Source: Onchidella celtica (Eukaryota; Mollusca; Gastropoda; Systellommatophora; Onchidiidae). From it: DNA of 64,000 nucleotides. The stretch is from positions 34,536,233 to 34,600,232 of the forward strand of contig OZ007571.1 of the NCBI GenBank assembly GCA_963931925.1. The letters are read 5' to 3'. The notes beneath the pieces are model-generated. The model was not told the origin of the DNA and did not search any database. It saw only the letters and a list, made by a program, of their open reading frames with translations. Below are positions 61,184-64,000 of this stretch, piece after piece (within the stretch, counting starts at the first letter, position 1; every line of letters begins with the position of its first letter). Position numbers and translations under genes: made by a program.

Positions 61184-62545
61184 ATTGTAGGATTGTCCAG
61201 AATCAAATTGTGGTGACGTGATCATTTTGTTTCCAGTGGATCGATTGCTGCTGTATTATGTTACAAATCAGTACCTTATGTGTTTTCGTTGTTGCATGAG
61301 TTAAGTGCTGACCGGGCTTACCAGATTGGATGGTTTTTAAGCCAAATTCCAGAAATTTGGCTTTTTTACGATATGGTTGGCGTCAAAAAATTCATTTGGC
61401 TTTTTGCTGACTTTTTGTATACGTACTAAAATTATCTGTACGAAAACTACATACCATCCGATTTCTAAAACACTTTCTTTGGAGGAAATGTGTTTTGGAC
61501 AGTGTCATGTAGCTATGCCAAGATTTCTGCCGCTAATTATCAAGAAAACATCAACCGGCAAAGTGATAATCTTTTAAACTGCAACAGTTTTCTGAAAGAC
61601 TGTCGCCCACTTTAGGACTCCCTACACACAATGTGATTCTGGGTTGATATTCTTCTCCAGGAAGCTCTATGTTTATCCAGTAACTCCAGTCAGCAATGCT
61701 ATATAGTTCAAAGGATATTATCGCAGGTATCTTCCGCTAAAGCTAAGACCGGAAACAGCAAGTGAATCTTCTTGATGCTTCTTTGAGAATCGGGGCAGAA
61801 CTATTGCTTTCACAAAGAAAACAAAAAATTGTAAAGATTTCCACGGCATCTCCAGAATTGCTTTGAAAAAAAAACAAAAACATTTACAGCTGACAAGATT
61901 TAAGCCAAATGTTCCACTCATTCTAGTGGGAATGGTGATATTAACCTGGTTTCGGAGCTTTTCATGTGGTGTTATTAAAAAAAACTTTACTGCAATTTGT
62001 TTGGCATTTTTTTTTCTGTGGCTTTTTTCTTGTATTGTTTCCATGGCTTAAACGTAACATTTCAATCTGGCAAAGCTGGTGCATACTCCTGGACATGACA
62101 GTGACATACTGAATAACATACAATATGCAAGGATTCATACTACTCTAGTAAGGATAGACATGCGATAACAACAGATGCACATGTCTAGGCTGCAAGATTT
62201 TCAAGCAGGCGTTGGCTAGAGAAATTGTACCGGTAAACGGTTACAGTGGCAAAATATTCCTTCATGTCTTTCTTTCTCCCTATTGTTTGAACTTCAGGTT
62301 GGATTAGTTCATATGAAACGACAGGTGTTGAAAGTGAGTAATTTTAGAGGGGGGAGGGAAGGCTGAGGGTGGGTTGAAGCCAAGTGCAAGCGTATGAAAA
62401 GCGTGCAAGGGGGGGGGGGGTCGTTAGGAATTGAAAAGATCGAGCTTATATACTTTTGGGTAGTCTTTATTCAATTCCTTCGGAAATGAAAGTGTTATTG
62501 TGATAGACCGTATCATCATCACATTAGAAATTGCCTGTTATTACT
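61184..62545. other. intergenic, no gene seen
   Basis: AT-rich sequence with T and A runs and a G run at 62408-62419. Weak inverted similarity between 61311-61355 and 62041-62080 is noted but not called. Confidence 0.4.
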
Positions 62546-62831
62546 TGTACGTACGTACCCCCCGCGTTTTGAGCTAGGGGCGAGTACGTATACGTACCTA
62601 TCCTTAACCCCGTCCTTATCCTCAATCCTAAATGTTATCGAATCACTAACCCTGTCCCCTACCCTTTCAACCGAAAAAAAAAAAACAGGAGGAAAACAAA
62701 AAGAAATGCTGAACGAGTAATTAATTAAGGCTGTTGTTAGGAGTATTTCGGGGCAGCTCTCTAGCTTTGGAGCCACAAAAGGCATTAAAATAAGTCTCCA
62801 TAACGCAAAATACTTGGGTTACGTAGGTACA
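62546..62831. mobile_element. MITE-like interspersed repeat, copy 2
   Basis: The ends TGTACGTACGTA-CCCC and, in reverse complement, TGTACCTACGTAACCC form imperfect TIRs, with inner GTTTTGAGCTAGGG against ATTTTGCGTTATGG. The body is collinear with 38974-39296. No ORF. Confidence 0.7.
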
Positions 62832-62960
62832 TGTAGCAACAATCTTCGAAATTAAGCAACCTCTAACTCTCCTGCACCCATCTCTAACAAATCGTTGCAC
62901 ACTTTCACCACTCGTCACCGACAGTACACGGACTACTTTTTTTCTTGCTTCCTTATGTAA

Positions 62961-62966
62961 TTTATT
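62961..62966 (-). terminator. polyadenylation signal AATAAA of the lectin-like gene
   Basis: TTTATT on the plus strand, 150 bp after the stop of the minus-strand gene. Confidence 0.55.
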
Positions 62967-63115
62967 TTAATTCACATAGCAACTATGAATACCCATTTCT
63001 CAGAAAACAGATGCACTTTACATGCAAAAACACTGGTACAATCGTTTGGTTTAAAAGTAGTTTTGTGTCATTTACAACCCTTTATATTCTTACAAGAAAT
63101 TCTTAGAGTTTGCAG

Positions 63116-64000
63116 TCAGGCAGACATTTCACACAGGAATCCAGTTTGATTGTAATTGTTATAGCAACTGTCAGTGATCATGTTCCAGTTCACCCCTCTC
63201 GACATACACCTACAGTTATTAGCTATGTCAGACCTGGGTTCACCACTGGCCCATCCAGTATATAACAAAGATGTTTGACTGTGCTGGAAGACCCAGTGAC
63301 CTTCCGTGATGGAGTCCGTTCCTCCAACAAACACGCAGTCGAACTTCTGGGGATTATTCATGAAACTTCTTATTGTTCCGTGTGTTGTTGAGCTATCAAT
63401 TTCCGCGAGATATCCATTGTAAAGCCTACAAGTCGCCTCGGCAATGCTCAGGTCATGAAAATTGTTTGTAGACAGCATAAATTGTTTATTCTGGTAAAGC
63501 TGAGATTTGCTGAACAGTAGAGTTTTAATTCCCACCAAACGCTGTTGAAATTGATCGTTTGACTTTTCCACGAACGCAAGTCTTTGGGAAATACCATGCA
63601 AGGCGCTCTGTACACCGAGCAGAGTTGAATTCAGAATCCTGTCTAACGCCTGTAATTCTTCAATAGCGCCACGAAGTTCTGTATCTGAATTCATGACGGA
63701 TGAGTTTAACAAGTCTGCTGCATTGTCTAAACTTGAAATCTGTGTCATTAAACTAGATGCTTCCCCCAATAATGTAGATAGCATGGCGTCTGCTTTAGCC
63801 TGGGCGAAATCTCTTGCGTAATTCAAATCTGTGTTCAGGACCAGTATGTCGTCATTGGTTATGTTGGCAGAAACAGTGATGTCTGACAGCTTCCCACGGA
63901 TCGTCTTTAAAATGTAGTGATTCCTGGCAGTTGTATCCTCAAAAGAGGCATTGACCATATCATTTTTAATGTTCAGAGAATGAACGCGAGTAGCTTCTTC
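63116..64000 (-). CDS. coiled-coil protein with C-terminal C-type-lectin-like domain (5' end outside window)
   Basis: One open frame runs from the window edge to the stop at 63116 (294 codons), with no intron. The first ~160 residues are heptad-like and polar with several N-x-S/T sites (VNAS, ANIT, LNSS, LNST): a stalk-like region. From about residue 165 the chain is a C-type-lectin-like domain: ATCRLYNGYLAEIDS, then VFVGGTDSITEGHWVF, GWASGEPRS, NNCRC and TGFLCEMSA supply its usual cysteines. The Ca2+-site motif EPN reads EPR and WND reads WNM, so classic calcium-dependent sugar binding is doubtful. Such proteins are usually secreted recognition molecules; signal peptide and start lie beyond 64000. 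Confidence 0.85.
   Translation of the reverse strand, partial: EEATRVHSLNIKNDMVNASFEDTTARNHYILKTIRGKLSDITVSANITNDDILVLNTDLNYARDFAQAKADAMLSTLLGEASSLMTQISSLDNAADLLNSSVMNSDTELRGAIEELQALDRILNSTLLGVQSALHGISQRLAFVEKSNDQFQQRLVGIKTLLFSKSQLYQNKQFMLSTNNFHDLSIAEATCRLYNGYLAEIDSSTTHGTIRSFMNNPQKFDCVFVGGTDSITEGHWVFQHSQTSLLYTGWASGEPRSDIANNCRCMSRGVNWNMITDSCYNNYNQTGFLCEMSA

Noticed and set aside
61311-62080. Weak inverted similarity suggesting a ~770-bp transposon
   Set aside because: Many mismatches, no target duplication, and the left side matches the duplicated 3' flank of the peptide genes, so the similarity may be chance.

Overview
The window is animal nuclear DNA: short exons with GT/AG introns, AATAAA signals, tRNA-derived SINEs, Helitron, hAT, Harbinger, Mutator-like and Tc1/mariner relics, and one large Ty3/gypsy-type retrotransposon. 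Repeat content and the secreted-protein families suggest a mollusc, most likely a gastropod, but that is an inference and no species is claimed.

Layout. (1) 1-8.6 kb, minus strand: thirteen in-phase exons of a Pumilio-homologue-3 gene (PUM3/PUF6 type); its 3' end lies outside the window. Intron 1 carries an hAT-like MITE and a Helitron-like element. (2) 8.6-18.2 kb: no gene seen; TCTAGA/AGATCT arrays, a GA-rich triplicated block, a tRNA-derived SINE and a Harbinger element with a broken transposase fragment. (3) 18.2-23.2 kb, plus strand: a two-exon gene for a 645-residue secreted protein built from 22 histidine-rich repeats, each with an N-glycosylation sequon. (4) 23.2-29.2 kb: a second SINE copy, GAT microsatellites, a degenerate tandem repeat and a 207-bp MITE. 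(5) 29.2-37.8 kb: a full-length LTR retrotransposon on the minus strand (LTRs 1315 bp each, nearly identical). Its pol order is protease-integrase-RT-RNase H, the Gmr1-like order, and pol is broken by frameshifts and a stop. (6) 37.8-42.6 kb: no gene; simple repeats and one copy of a MITE-like repeat. (7) 42.6-61.2 kb, plus strand: a tandem array of four copies of a gene for a small secreted six-cysteine peptide with a His-rich tail. Copies 1 and 3 are intact (89 and 82 aa). Copy 2 has lost its ATG, one cysteine and exon 3. Copy 4 has a frameshifted signal exon and no exon 2. The array is split by a Mutator-like element with 9-bp target duplications, a Helitron, an hAT MITE, a dead Tc1/mariner transposase and a Harbinger-type element enclosing a LINE 3' end. 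(8) 63.1-64.0 kb, minus strand: the 3' part of a gene for a coiled-coil protein with a C-terminal C-type-lectin-like domain, cut by the window edge.

Functional reading. PUM3 is a housekeeping nucleolar RNA-binding protein. The other three loci (His-rich repeat protein, six-Cys peptide family, lectin-like protein) look secreted. The first two share a plan: a signal-peptide exon ending in a phase-1 intron, then histidine-rich mature sequence. That is compatible with metal binding, mucus or shell matrix, or defence, but none of these roles is shown by the sequence. The best candidates for something undescribed are the His-rich repeat glycoprotein and the six-cysteine peptide family.
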